From assembly GCA_905250075.1 (NCBI GenBank), contig CAJNOP010000001.1, forward strand, positions 6,847,634-6,911,633: 64,000 nt of DNA. The letters run 5' to 3'. This document shows positions 40,301-52,564 of the stretch, piece by piece (the stretch's first letter is position 1; every line of letters begins with the position of its first letter). Source of the stretch: Rotaria sp. Silwood1. Lineage: Eukaryota > Rotifera > Eurotatoria > Philodinida > Philodinidae. The notes beneath the pieces are model-generated. The model was not told the origin of the DNA. It made no database searches and worked only from the letters and a program-made list of their open reading frames with translations. A program made the position numbers and the translations under genes.

Positions 40301-43300
40301 AAAACGAAATGTATCTCCTGTTTGTGATGGTTCACGATTATCAACTGTTTTAACTTCTAATCCTGTTGGTTTCGAACATACAAAAGATTGACCAGCAAAA
40401 ATGTTTTGATAATGTGAAACTACTTCAAATTCACCTATAAATAACAAATAAAAATTAAATAACTAACATAAATATAATTGCTCCAGAAACAAACCAAATG
40501 CTGTTGGACGACGAACATTTAACCATGTTTTCCATTCATTTGGTGGTTTACATTCACCAATTATCATTCCATGAATACATTGAAAAAATCCAATAGTAAA
40601 AACAAAATATACAATAATTATCGATGACATGATTTCTTATTTAACTGATTAGAGTAGTTATCGAATGAGTGTTAATATATTCATTGACTTTTATTTTCAA
40701 ACAAAAACATTTAAAAGTAACCCACGTCTATATATGATATTTACTAGTAATCGAAAAAAAAACAGTCATAATAGATTAAAATTGTCATGAATTACTGTTA
40801 TTTTCTTTTTATCTGTTTTTTTTTTCATTTATTTATTTTCTGTTCTTTTACTTCGCACTAATTTTATTATAAATCCAGTTAAGATAAGCACTTGTACGTG
40901 TATAAACACCTGGATAATTTCCACGTGCACATTCATGACCAAAGCTAACAACACCTGATAGATGCCATTTTCCATTACTATTATACATTAAAGGACCACC
41001 ACTATCACCTTGACAACTATCTTTACCACCAACATACGGCATACCAGCACCAATTTGTCGTTGAACATTGAAATAAGCAGGATATGACGCTTTTGCTAGT
41101 GCATTTGTTACTCTCATTGTAACTTGTCGAAGATTACTCGGTAATGGACTACCATAATATGTTGATCCCCATCCAGCTACGGTTATTGCTGCTGATTCTT
41201 GTGGATCAGGTCCTGGTAAACAAATTACACTCACATAATTATTTAATTGAACTGGTTGAGAAAGACGAATAACAGCAATATCATTAGCTAATGTTCTTGA
41301 ATTATATTGTTCATGCAAAAATATACGTGATACACCCTTAATTTGTGTACGTCCTGTATTTGTATTTAATCGTTGGTGTAAACCAGCAACTACACGAACA
41401 ATATTAGCATTTGCACCAGTTAAACAATGTGCAGCTGTAAGAACATGTTGTGTATCAATGAGAGTACCACCACAAAAATGATCACGTACTCTTAAAGAAA
41501 CAAGCCATGGCCATGAATTTGGAATAGCTTCAACACCACCAACAATACGTAGATTTGACGGTGTTATAGGTTGACGACCACAAGTATTACTAGCAACAAC
41601 TGGTGTTTGAAATGTTGTCGTTGTTGTAGTTTGTCCAACTGTTCTTGATGGACAACAATAACGTACTTTGTAATCAGAGCATGTTTTTTGTTTAAAACCA
41701 TTAACATGTTGATTTAAACATAAGAATCCATCTTTTGGTGCTAATCGAAATATATCACCAGTTCGTCCAGGGTTTTCATCTTTTATTGTACGAGCCTGAA
41801 ATATTATTTTTATTATTTGTTTTTTATTATTGATAATAGAAAAAAAAATAAAAATAGAATATAATTACTTCAATAGCAATTGGTACTGGACACATATAGG
41901 AAGGAAATAATCGTTGAATATGATTTGTCACTTCAAATTCACCAACTGTTGAACTTGGATTACCTGAATTAAACCAAATCGTCCATTTATTATTGTCAGA
42001 ACAACTATTTTCCGTGAATGTTGAAGGCGAAAATACACCTTGACTTAATACTTCAATGGTCAATTGAAGTAAAAATAAAACAGCAACGAACATTTTACAT
42101 AGCATGTCTTTGATTCAAAACTTAGATTTTTTTTTTGTTTGGAATGAAAGGTGTATCTATTAAATAATCTAACGCCTAAGCCTCTCATTAAAAGGAAACA
42201 AAGCATTTATATACATAGTCATACAATATTGAAGATACGATTACAAAGAAATATTTGATGATTCTATTAAATTCTATTCATTTCAATTCACAAATAATAT
42301 TTATGAAAAATGATCCAAGGTCAAATTATATTGTCTAAAGGGACATTGTAAGAAAGATGTAATCAAAGCACACTTAAAACAGAAGTTTTATCGCACGTGA
42401 AAGATAATTTATTTTCGTAATTTGTTCTTTATAGAATCGATGATTAAGTTTTTCTAATGACAGATTATTAATTATTAAATGTCAAGAATAAAACTCCGTT
42501 TTTTTATTTTCTAATCTAAAAGAAACAAAAAATTAATTGAAAATAAACTTTATTTTATAGGCATTTACTTCATGATCATAACGGTAATGCAAACAAACGC
42601 AATCGTTTAAATCAAACATCTTTACATTGTCTATTAAAAGCTGGTAATGAAGTTCGTCGAAATGAATGTCTTACATTATTATTAAAATGGAAAGATAAAC
42701 ACACAAATGAAACTATTGATATTGATGCTAAAGATTCAGTAATTAATAACATTTCTATATATTTGATTTTATTGATTAGTTTTATTTTCTTTGTTATTTA
42801 TTTAGGATGATAATACAGCCTTACATTATGCAGCCAAAAATGGACTTAAATCATGTGTTGAGGTAAATTTTTTTTGCATATAAAAATGAGAAATTTTCAT
42901 TTTAAAATTATTATTTTTTATAGAGTCTTTTAAATGCTGGTGCTGCACTTTATGTTGAGAATCGTGAAAAACTAACTCCATGTGAACTTGGTAAGATCAA
43001 ATTCAAGATATATATAGAGTCGAAGTAATATGTTTCAAATGCTGTTTTGTTTTTCTTTCAGCTGAAAAAAATGGTCATAAAGATTTAGCTATTTATCTTG
43101 AATCAAGAATGATATTCAGTGTAAGTTTGAAATTTTAATCTATGTTCACAATATTTTTTTTTTAATTATAGAATAGCTCAGAAGAATTAGACATCGATGA
43201 ATCACCATTAATGGCTGATGATGTAAGTGAATCGAATATGTTTTGAAATACTTATTTTACCACTTAAACTCTACGAAGGTCGATAAATATCGAATAATTT

Positions 43301-46300
43301 TATCTTAAATATTTTGTTTTTTAAATCAAATTTCTTAATTTGCTTCTTAATCTAACATAGATTTCTATAGATTGAGAACTATCATAAAAGCAGTATATTC
43401 AATCTTGTAAAGTATTCATTAGATTGATAAATGATAGAAGAACAGTTCTTAATACAATAAGTCAATTTCTGCTGGATGTTTTTTTTTATCTATTATCTGT
43501 TTACATAAGGAAGATTAATAGGCTATAACAGGGACATGTCATACTCATCGTATAAATGAAGAAAAACAAACGAATTTTGAGTGCCTAGAAAATCATTTGG
43601 TGGGCAGAGCAATTCAATTAAATAACAATCTTTCTGCTACTCACCAAAATCAGTGTACTTAAAGATTTTTATTCAATGAACAATTCTAATTAAACTTTAA
43701 AATCTTAAATATTTATTTTCGAAAAAAAAAAATAATTAAAATAATTCTATCATTTTATTTATTCAGACATCCTGTGGCTTACGTATTCAAGATTTACAAG
43801 AAGCTAAAGATTTACTTCTTGTTGAAACTGCTGATATGTTGCAATTACCTTTATTCACAGCTGAAGCTTTACTTCGACATTATGGTATTTTGCATATTGT
43901 CTTTTGAGTTTTAAATAAATCAATAAATTTATTTAGAATGGTCGAAAGAGTCACTTCTTCAATCATGGATTGATGATCCAATACGTTGTTGTGAAATATC
44001 TGGTGTTAATCCTCCATTAAGTCTTCTTCATGAACGTGGTTTAACAACTATAGATATAAATGAGTTCGATACTGTTCATTTATCCAAAGAAGTAATGTGT
44101 TTAAAATGATAAATTAATTAATAATATGCGCTTTTGTCTTTTGTTTAGTGTGGAATTTGTTTAAAAGAATTTGAAAGTGGTGTTGAAAGAATTGTTATAT
44201 CATGTGATCATCAATTTTGTAAAGATTGTTGGAAACAGTTAGTTCTTTTTTTCTTATTAAAAAATTATATTTGTTTCGAAAAAAAAAAATTTTTTTTCTA
44301 GATATTTAACATTGAAAATTCAAGAAGGTTCTGTTCATAGTATATTTTGTCCAGCTGTTGATTGTTTTAAATTTGTACCAAATGAAATAATTGAAAAATG
44401 TGTTGATCAAAATATGGCAAGACGTTATTTACAATTTGATATAAAAGCATTTGTAGATTCAAATCCAAATTTTAAATGGTGTCCTCATAGTAATTGCACA
44501 CTTGCTGTACAATCACCAATATTTGATCGTCTTCAATCATCACATATGAGAGAATTTTCAAAATCAGTTAATTGTCGAAACGGACATTATTTTTGGTAGG
44601 AAAAAGAAAAAAAGAAAGTCAAAAGATTCAAATATATAATTTGTTTTTTTGTATTGTTATAGTTGGGATTGTTTACAGGAAGGACATGAACCAGCATCAT
44701 GTGAAAATTGGAAAGATTGGTTCGAAAAAATAGCAGAAATAAAACCAGAAGAATGTAAATAAAAAAAAATATTTGAATGAGAAAATAAAAGCTTATTTAA
44801 AAATTTTTATCTATTTAGTAAAAGGAACAGAAGAAGAAGAAGAAATAGCTGCCAATTGTTTATGGCTTGTAACTAATTCAAAAAAATGTCCTAATTGTTC
44901 AATATCCATACAAAAGAATGAAGGTCCTTTTTGTTTATCTTCTATTTTATTTGAATTTCTAACTATAGAAATCTTAAATCGTTATTTAATTTTCGAATAC
45001 AATCAGCTGTAGATAACATAAAAATGAAAGAGTCAAATAGGTTAATGATTCTCATAGAAAATAATAAACCAGTCAAACTCATCTTTATTATATTCTATCG
45101 TCGTGTTCACTATATCATGTGAACATATCCACATTTTGTTTGAATCAAATCTATTTACTTGTGATGCTAACAGATATGTGTGGGACCAAGTTTTCTTCTG
45201 GTCGCGGTCCTCGTCTAGAAAAACCTATTCCAGAATTTATTCATATCATATCTAAAGTAATTCTTCAATACTTGTTTTTTTGATTTATTTAGTCTACGAC
45301 TAGCACTTTGTCTAATCATCTCTCATGAATCATATTCTGATTTCTGTTCTTATAAACTTGAGTTCCGATTCTGATTCGTGCCACGCATATCTTTGAGTGC
45401 AAATAATGACGATTTATATATAGTATTCAATTCATGTGTGATTTCTTTTACAGCGAAATTTAAAATTAAAATCATTAATGTAGAGAAAATAGGTCATTTT
45501 AGTGTGGAAGAAAGGAATCTATGAGAAGTAGTGGCGGAGCCAGAAAAATTTTTTAGAGGGGGCTGAGCCCCTCCAGCTACAGTTTTGAGGCTGAAAATAA
45601 ATATGCTCTTCCATCTTAATGCTAGATCGTTTTCATCCTAGAGAGAGCTCAAAGGTTTCTAGAGGGGGCTGAGCCCCCTCTGGCCCACCCCTGGCTCCGC
45701 CACTAATGAGAAGTTAACCAAGTATCTACGTATTTCAGTAATGAACTTGTTTCAATTGCTTGATGAAAATCGAGCGATAGGAATCGATTTAGCACAATAA
45801 ATGAAGCTGAAAGTGTTGCTAATATTTTCGAGTAATGTGAATATCAAATACACAATAACATTGAATGAGCAGAAAATTTATGTTATTAATCCAAGAATTG
45901 CATTCCTGAAACTAATATTCATTTGATTAATTAAGTCGATCTGACTCAATATCATTCATGAAGCAGATTAATATTATCAAAATGATAAGTTAACAGTATT
46001 ACAAAATTTTTTTTTTTCTTTGTCTTCTAGGATGCAACCATATAAAATGTGTTAAATGTAAATATGATTTTTGTTGGATATGTTTGGAAGCATGGAAAAA
46101 ACATTCAAGTACAACAGGTGGTTATTTTCAATGTAATCGTTATGAAACAGTAAATAAAATTATTGCTAAAGAAAAAGAATTAATAACAGCTGCTGAACAA
46201 CGTCATTTACGTATGGTTGAATTAAATAAAGTAAAATTTTAATTTTAATATTTTCTTTCGAAATAATATTTTTCTCTTGTTAAAGTTTGTTCATTATTAT

Positions 46301-48278
46301 TCACGTTTTAAAAATCATGAAAATTCTTATAAACTGGAAGAACCATTATCAAAAAGTGCAAAAGAAAAATGTGAAGTTATATTGGCTAAATCAAGTCAAC
46401 CAACACAAGTAACAATAACTTCAACTACAACAAATGATGAAAATAATATTGAATCACAAACAAAATTTATTGAAGATGCTATTAAAGAATTATTACGTGC
46501 AAGACGTGTTTTACGTTGTTCATATGTTTATGGTTATTATTTAGAAAATTCTGGTCATAAAAAAATGATATTTGAATTTATTCAAACTGAATTCGAAGAA
46601 TGTACAGAAACATTATCACAAATTATAGCACGACCCTATTTACGTACACCTAAACATCGTATTGTACAAGTAACTAAAACTGTTAAACGTAAACGTTTAG
46701 AATTTCTTGAAACAATCGCACGTGGTCTTATACCACCAGATACACCACCTAGTTTGAAAAAATTTTCTAGACAACGTTGGAAATATTTACTTAAAGATGA
46801 TGTTGATGGAGATGATAATGAATTAAAGAAAGCCATTGCAGCTTCGTTGAAAGATTTGGATCCAAAAGTACAAATAATTTAATTTATGTTAATGAAAAAT
46901 ACGTTTATTGTTTGTTTCTTCGATTGATTTTTAGAACCCTTGGATTGTCGATCGCAAAGGACGACATACTAATCTCGTTACATTACTTAATGAATGGCCA
47001 GAATTAGAAACGGAAATGGATTCAGGCCTTGTTTCTTGTGATGATGGTAAAAAGACAAAAAAAAAATATTAATTTTATGAAAATATTTAATATTCTTTTT
47101 TCTATAGGTGTCTACTGTAAACGTCGTCATTGTTATAATCGTCGTGCACGAAATCCAATAACAACAATTCCTTTTGATTATTGTTCATTAAAATGTTTAC
47201 GCTTAGATCGTACTGAACAATTAGAAGGTGGTATGTATATATGTGTATATTTTTATATAAGTATTCAAACTGAAATTAGGTTCAATATTGGATCGAGGGT
47301 CGAAAAACTAATGTTAAAATTTAGTCCAATTTATAAATCGATATTGTATTTGGATACTTATAGATACACTGGCATGGAAGAATAACATTTGAATTAATAT
47401 AAGCATCTGTAGATAAATTAAATAAAGATTCGAGCTTTTACAGACAGTTTTCTATTGAAGCAGTTCGTGTGTATAAAGTCGTCCATAGGCTTCACGGAAT
47501 CAAGTTTAACTTATCCATTGATGATTGTATTAGTTGAAATGCTACTGCCCTCATGAATTTATCAACAAACACTTGAATACAACTCTGATCTATAGACTAG
47601 TTTAAATTTTAACATTAGTTTTCAGCTCAATCTAAAATGGAGCGTAATCTCACTTGGAAAGCTAACAAATATATATGCAAAGTATAAATTTTATTTTCTA
47701 CAGAGATGCTTTTTTTTTGTTTTAGAAGAACGAGAAATGGAACAAAGTTTAATAGCATTAAATGGTTCACCAGCTATTACTACTCCTACAACAGCAAGTG
47801 TATCAACAAATGATTCAGTATATTATCAACAAAATACTGATGATACTCTATCACCAGTTGTTGTTGTTGTACCATCGGATGATGTTATGGATTTACTTCG
47901 AGCTATTGAAATGAGTCGTTTACAATCTGTACGAGAAAATGAACAAAATATTAATCGTCCAAATACAAATAGCAATAGTCATAATAATAATAATTCAATT
48001 TTATGTACAAATGATAAAATTGATTATTTTAATGATTTACAACAAGCTATTGAATTATCAATAAAAACAAAAAATGAACAAAAACCAACAGATGAAGCAT
48101 CAAGTTTGTTTTTCATAATGGTTTTCTTTTAGTCTCTTTTTAAAATTTATTGTATCTTTTTGATAGCTATTGTTGAATCTCACCAAGATGAATCTCAATC
48201 GATTGATGTAGCAGCAGTAGCAGCAACAATGCCAACTTTAGATTTACTTAGTAAGTATGAAAATTAAATAGAAGGAAA

Positions 48279-48311
<33 letters not shown>

Positions 48312-49279
48312 CGATTTCTAGTTGAAGATAATGTTGATACACTTAATTCAATAATGATGAATTTACAACCACCAATTGAAAAAGATTATTTATATGAAAA
48401 TTCTAAAATCATGGATTTTACCCATAAACATAATGAATTAAAAGAAAATTTAAAAAAACCCGATGAACTTAAAGAATATGAAGATTTTGATTTGAAATGT
48501 ATTGAAACATCATTTCATCAACAGCAAACTGAACTTAAAAGAAAACTTAGTAATAAGAAAAATAAAGATGCTATTGTACCATTACAATCAAATGATATTA
48601 TAACAGTAGCTGCAGCTGTTTCTGTATCAAATAAATCTCATGGTTTATTACAACGAAAACGTTCAAATCGGGATGTTGATATTCGACCTTGTGAACCAAA
48701 TGAAAGGTAATTATTCTAAATGATCAATTCAAAGTTTAAAAACAAAATAAACTTTGAAAAATACATTACTTTTTGAAAGCGAAAACTACCAAATAAAATT
48801 TTTGTTTTGTTTAATATCTTTAAAATAGAAGCGTATAGAATATATCATCTTATGACAATTTTATTTTACTATAAAATCCTCCTCTAATTGAGTGATATAT
48901 TTTTTCTTATTGTATCATGAGATACAATTTATTAATATTTTGTGAATATCTTTTCTATTATAAATATTTTCGAACGTACCTTAAGCTTTGATATTGAGTC
49001 CGACTACCTCTGATCCATGCTCTTCTATTTACAAGCTAGAAATAGGACTCAAAACAATTTAATAAGATTTTAATGAAAAAAAAAGCAGTATGATACTTTG
49101 TTTAAATGATAATTATAAATTTGCTTAGGTTCGACAATTATCGACCACCGGTTAGTCAAAATAATAATCAACAATATGAACATACTTGGTTCAATGAACC
49201 TGTATCAATGTCAACTACTCGTGCTATTGTTGAACGACGTCCAATAACGCCGTCCGATGATGAATCCAATTTTGCTTAA
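37333..49279 (+). CDS. ANKIB1: ANKIB1-type RBR E3 ubiquitin ligase (ankyrin-RING-IBR-RING)
   Basis: Ligase of the Ariadne-like RBR class. Twenty exons: 37333-37514, 42561-42738, 42806-42862, 42924-42990, 43062-43120, 43172-43222, 43767-43884, 43937-44091, 44149-44237, 44302-44595, 44663-44754, 44819-44923, 46031-46230, 46286-46867, 46935-47046, 47108-47230, 47726-48103, 48167-48250, 48322-48706, 49129-49279 (about 1153 residues). MGSSKS is a candidate myristoylation site. Ankyrin repeats span about 1-180 ([19 protein letters not shown]). [20 protein letters not shown] is a family signature. RING1 starts at CGICLKEF (290); IBR includes [24 protein letters not shown]2 has NEGCNHIKC, with Cys484 expected to form the ubiquitin thioester. 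An Ariadne-like helical domain and three UIM-like motifs ([26 protein letters not shown]) follow. Two donors fit the end of exon 16 in phase; GTATGT at 47231 was preferred. Confidence 0.92.
38086..38292. mobile_element. Old hAT-type MITE in ANKIB1 intron 1
   Basis: The 207-bp insert is flanked by direct repeats TATTGAAC (38078-38085 and 38293-38300). The right end reads CCTGGCTACGCCACTA, whose reverse complement TAGTGGCGTAGCCAGG is a typical hAT-like terminus. The left end CAATGGGATAGTCAGG is a diverged version, 11 of 16 matching. It belongs to the same terminus type as the element at 45529-45705. Confidence 0.7.
39538..39837 (-). CDS. Small single-pass membrane protein, hypothetical
   Basis: Single-exon frame of 99 residues nested on the opposite strand in ANKIB1 intron 1. 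It has a short N-terminal polar segment with NST glycosylation sequons, one strong hydrophobic helix ([21 protein letters not shown]), a basic juxtamembrane stretch (RCQTKKQRH) and a ~35-residue polar tail. Topology by the positive-inside rule is extracellular N-terminus and cytoplasmic C-terminus. No family is recognised. The neat ectodomain-TM-basic stop pattern makes chance less likely. Confidence 0.5.
   Translation of the reverse strand: MLSNTMEQCFTTNSTSLPLTANSEGSFTYHYAIWPYICLFTIIIVVWGFIYLLNFFVLRCQTKKQRHSCLSLNTTQGNHITGAVLNIYETSTKRLSQNV
40202..40630 (-). CDS. Secreted single WxxW-domain protein
   Basis: Two exons (40495-40630, 40202-40434) encode 122 residues. A signal peptide ([18 protein letters not shown]) is followed by one Mucin2_WxxW-type domain: [15 protein letters not shown], then [43 protein letters not shown], and a C-terminal [11 protein letters not shown]. 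These match the domain's WxxW, GD(x)E, GLxCxN and C-DY-VRfxC landmarks, known from mucins and CILP. The same domain forms the N-terminus of the protease gene next door (218 bp away, same strand), so the two probably arose by tandem duplication. Likely extracellular, possibly mucus- or matrix-associated. Nested in ANKIB1 intron 1. Confidence 0.78.
40848..42105 (-). CDS. Secreted WxxW-domain trypsin-like serine protease
   Basis: Two exons (41869-42105, 40848-41795) encode 394 residues. There is a signal peptide ([19 protein letters not shown]), then a WxxW domain (about 33-128: [47 protein letters not shown]), a Thr-rich linker, and an S1 peptidase. Activation-site sequence IVGG is at 163, His of TAAHC at 202, Asp of NDIAVI at 251 and Ser of GDSGGP at 344. 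Asp338 (KDSCQGD) in the S1 pocket predicts trypsin-like cleavage after Lys/Arg. The usual Cys in the loop before GGKDSC is absent ([11 protein letters not shown]), so one standard disulfide seems lost. The zymogen cleavage site before IVGG is Arg162. It is nested antisense in ANKIB1 intron 1. Confidence 0.88.
45529..45705. mobile_element. hAT-type MITE in ANKIB1 intron 12
   Basis: A 177-bp element with perfect 15-bp inverted ends, TAGTGGCGGAGCCAG and CTGGCTCCGCCACTA, flanked by the 8-bp direct repeat ATGAGAAG (45521-45528 and 45706-45713). Internal GAGGGGGCTGAGCCCC motifs occur near both ends in the same orientation. It is much more GC-rich than the surroundings and non-coding. Confidence 0.92.
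48281..48311. repeat. (TTTA)n microsatellite
   Basis: A tetranucleotide run of about eight copies lies just upstream of the acceptor for ANKIB1 exon 19. Length variation here would alter the acceptor's upstream tract. Confidence 0.85.
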
Positions 49280-52200
49280 ATATAATCGGAAATAAATAAC
49301 CGGTGTTATTCGTTTGTTTTCTCTTTGTATTTTCAAATGTTTCTTTGTTTTTATTTAAAAAAAAAACAAATCTGTTTTTTTTTTCTTCTCTATGTAAATA
49401 TGTTTGTTTTACAAGTCATCAATTGTTCAATGAATTTCATCTACAGATCTATCTGTTTCTTCTTCTTCTCTTTTCTTTTTTTTTAACTTCTAGTCATCTA
49501 CCATTTAATCATATTATTTGTTGCATCTATGTGCCATTTTCCTTTTCAATATCTTTTTTGTGCAATAACAAATTAGATTTTGTTGGTTCTTTTTTAATGT
49601 TTCGTCATTATAATAATCAATGGAGTTAAAACAGATACGATGATAACCAAATATCAGCAGACTTTCGCTATCAATATGTATATATATATATAAATAGTGT
49701 TCGTTTGCATGAACCAAATGGACTCGATACATATATATATATAGTGTGCTAATGAACAGAACAAAACAAAAGGAATTAGAATAACCATCACTTCTTGATA
49801 GATCACTAGTCTGATTGTGCATACTTCATCATCAATTATCATCATGACAATAAGGCATCCAGTAGTTGTCGTTGACATTCAAAATACTGTGTCTGCAACC
49901 TTTTCAGAGTAACTGTTTTCTTACCTGAAAGATACAGACAGATTAATAGATAGACGAGTAGATAATATCTTGTTCCAAAGATACATACTGATGAAGTTTT
50001 CTATACGAAATACATTGTCTAATTGTCATCATCATTATCATTATCGTTATTAATAAGAAGTAAAAAAAAAACACAACGAAGAAGAAAAAGAAAAGGAGGA
50101 GATAGATCATAATTGACCTTTAGGAAAACAATCGTTGTATGCTAATGAACAACTGACTTCGATGAAGTATCTCAGTATCAAACACATTGCTTTCATTCTT
50201 TTTTTCAGTAGTATAAGACTCACTAATATTCTACTAATATCACCAGAAAAGAATAATAAACAAAAGAAGGGAAGCAAAGATAATCATTGTCGACCATGCA
50301 CATCAATTAAGATTTGCAATAGTTGAGATCGATAGACAGTGATGAGAGGAGCGAGATGATCCGAGTTCAGATAATAGAAAAAAACAAACAGCAATGCTTC
50401 TTCTTCTTCTTCTTCTTCAAAATCAGATAGACAAAAAAGAAAAAAAAAAGAAAGTCTTTCTCTCTGATCAATATTGGTATGTAAAATAACGTAAGTATTA
50501 AGAATAATACACGTCCAAATATCATATGTCATCGATTGATTGTCTCATTTTATCAAGGTCTAACTCGTATTAACAACATTTGTGGCTTTGCAAATTGTCA
50601 TCATTATGAATCATTTTTATCCTATTATAAAAAATAAATGAGCAAAGCCGGAAATAAAAGAACATGTCAATAAATCCGTCTCAACAGAGAGTCTTTGTCT
50701 TATTATTATTATTATTATTGATATTAGTTTTTTACTCTCGCATGAATATGTGGTTACGTCTCACATATGTACAAAATAGATTAGAACAAGAAAGAGCAAG
50801 AGAACGAAGAGAAGAGAAGAGAGTGAGAAAAGAAAAGGAAATCAACATACATACGTATACATATATATATCTGCATATACATATATAGAGTTGAACAAAC
50901 ATCTTCGCCGTTACAATTCACAGAGGTGATCGGACTGTTATTCTAATACTCGTCTTTATACTCAATAATCGATTTTTTTGCATACCCTTTTTTTAATCAT
51001 TATCGATCGAACTAAAATTAACTTATTGGTAAGTTTTTTTTTTTTAATTCATTTAATTATCCTTTTAATCTTTCATTGATTTTTCAATCAATCAAAAAAG
51101 AAGATTAAATTTTGACATGTACCCTTCGAAAAAGTAAAAAAGTTGGATTAATGATGTAATTTAAAAATCTTTTTTTTTTTTTGCTTTTTCTATATCTTCG
51201 TCTTATCAAGTAATGCAAAATAATATCCTTAAATATACACAATTTTAAGACGCATCTATATAAGCTCATGTTAAAATTAACACGAAAGTAGAGATTTCTA
51301 AGCATATATATGTTTACTTTTGATTAACACATGATTGTCATTGGATCTAGAAATTCAATACCTAAATGTAGAATTCCGTGTTTTTTTTCATGACGACTAG
51401 TGTGAGATATGTATGCCGATGGGAGAATATCATCATCATAGAATTTTGTTTTTTGATAAAACAAAAAAAAACAAGAAAACAAAGCTGTAAATTGTATATC
51501 CCGTTTTTCTTTTCTCTCTCTGATCTAAATCAAAACTGTGAATGAACAAGTCAACAATTGGCGATATTATATCAAATTGAGAAGTGAGAATAATCTCTTC
51601 TATACATTCGTAGAGTATGTATATATATGTGTGTGTGTGTGTCTATTTGTGCAATGAACTGAATAGATGATAATCATCAAAATGATTTGAAAGTCATTTT
51701 TAATTTATTGAATTGACTTGATATATAAAACTTAAATTTTTTTTTTTTTTGTGTCGATTGATATGTAAATGAGCAAATGAACTTCTGTAGATATTTATTA
51801 TTTTTTCCTTGAAATTGAGTCATGTCGTAATGATCAAACGATTCTTTTCAATATATATATATATGTATTATATGAAAATTGTTTTACAGTTTGAGTATAC
51901 ATTCAATAAATGTTTGTTTTCATTTCATATTCATATTCAAGAAGAAAAAGAAAACGAGAAAAAGGCACGTATTTGAATATAAGTTATAAATAAATACATA
52001 TCGAGTAAGTTGATGAGTGTAACACCTTTTATTCTTCGAAATGAGTGTTATTATTTTTTTCTATGGACAATGTAGACAATTGTAGACATGCTATTAACAG
52101 TTTTTTTTTGCTTATAATATATTTATATATGATGAGAACAAACTCCAAAAAAACAAGAAAAGAACTGTTATAAGATTGACAGTTGTTTGTCTATTGTTGA

Positions 52201-52564
52201 TTGACCAAGTGTAACTGTTTGATACATAAAAAGAATAAATCTATCATCATATCGATAGAAACAATATACATATAAACTTACATAATCCATTCTAACACGG
52301 TTTGTTTCAGTAGAGGAGAAACAAAAATCAAAAGTGCCCGATCGGTTTGTATGTCGACACGATTAGTGTCGAGTGCTGACCTTGTCCAAATACACAATTG
52401 TTTGTGATATCGTGCCGCTTAATAATCAGTTGACGATCGGCACCTGTCTTCATATGATCGATGAATATCGGATTAGAAAAAAACAGCTCATTAACATTAT
52501 ATGATAATCTTCATTTGTTTTTATTTGTAGAATAATATGTCATTATAAAGTACTGCCCATAACA
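49280..52564. other. Spacer between ANKIB1 and Wnt5
   Basis: 3.3 kb with no recognisable coding pattern. It contains short microsatellites: a TTC run at about 50397-50418, a TTA run at about 50700-50719, and (TA)/(TG) stretches near 51620-51645. The last ~300 bp before the Wnt5 ATG are less AT-rich and probably include promoter and 5' UTR; a TTTATTTGTAG acceptor at about 52520-52530 could end a 5' UTR intron. Confidence 0.45.

Noticed and set aside
49303-50888. Several 60-110 residue frames between ANKIB1 and Wnt5
   Set aside because: Composed of poly-T, TTC and TTA microsatellite translation (Phe/Leu runs) with no conserved motif.
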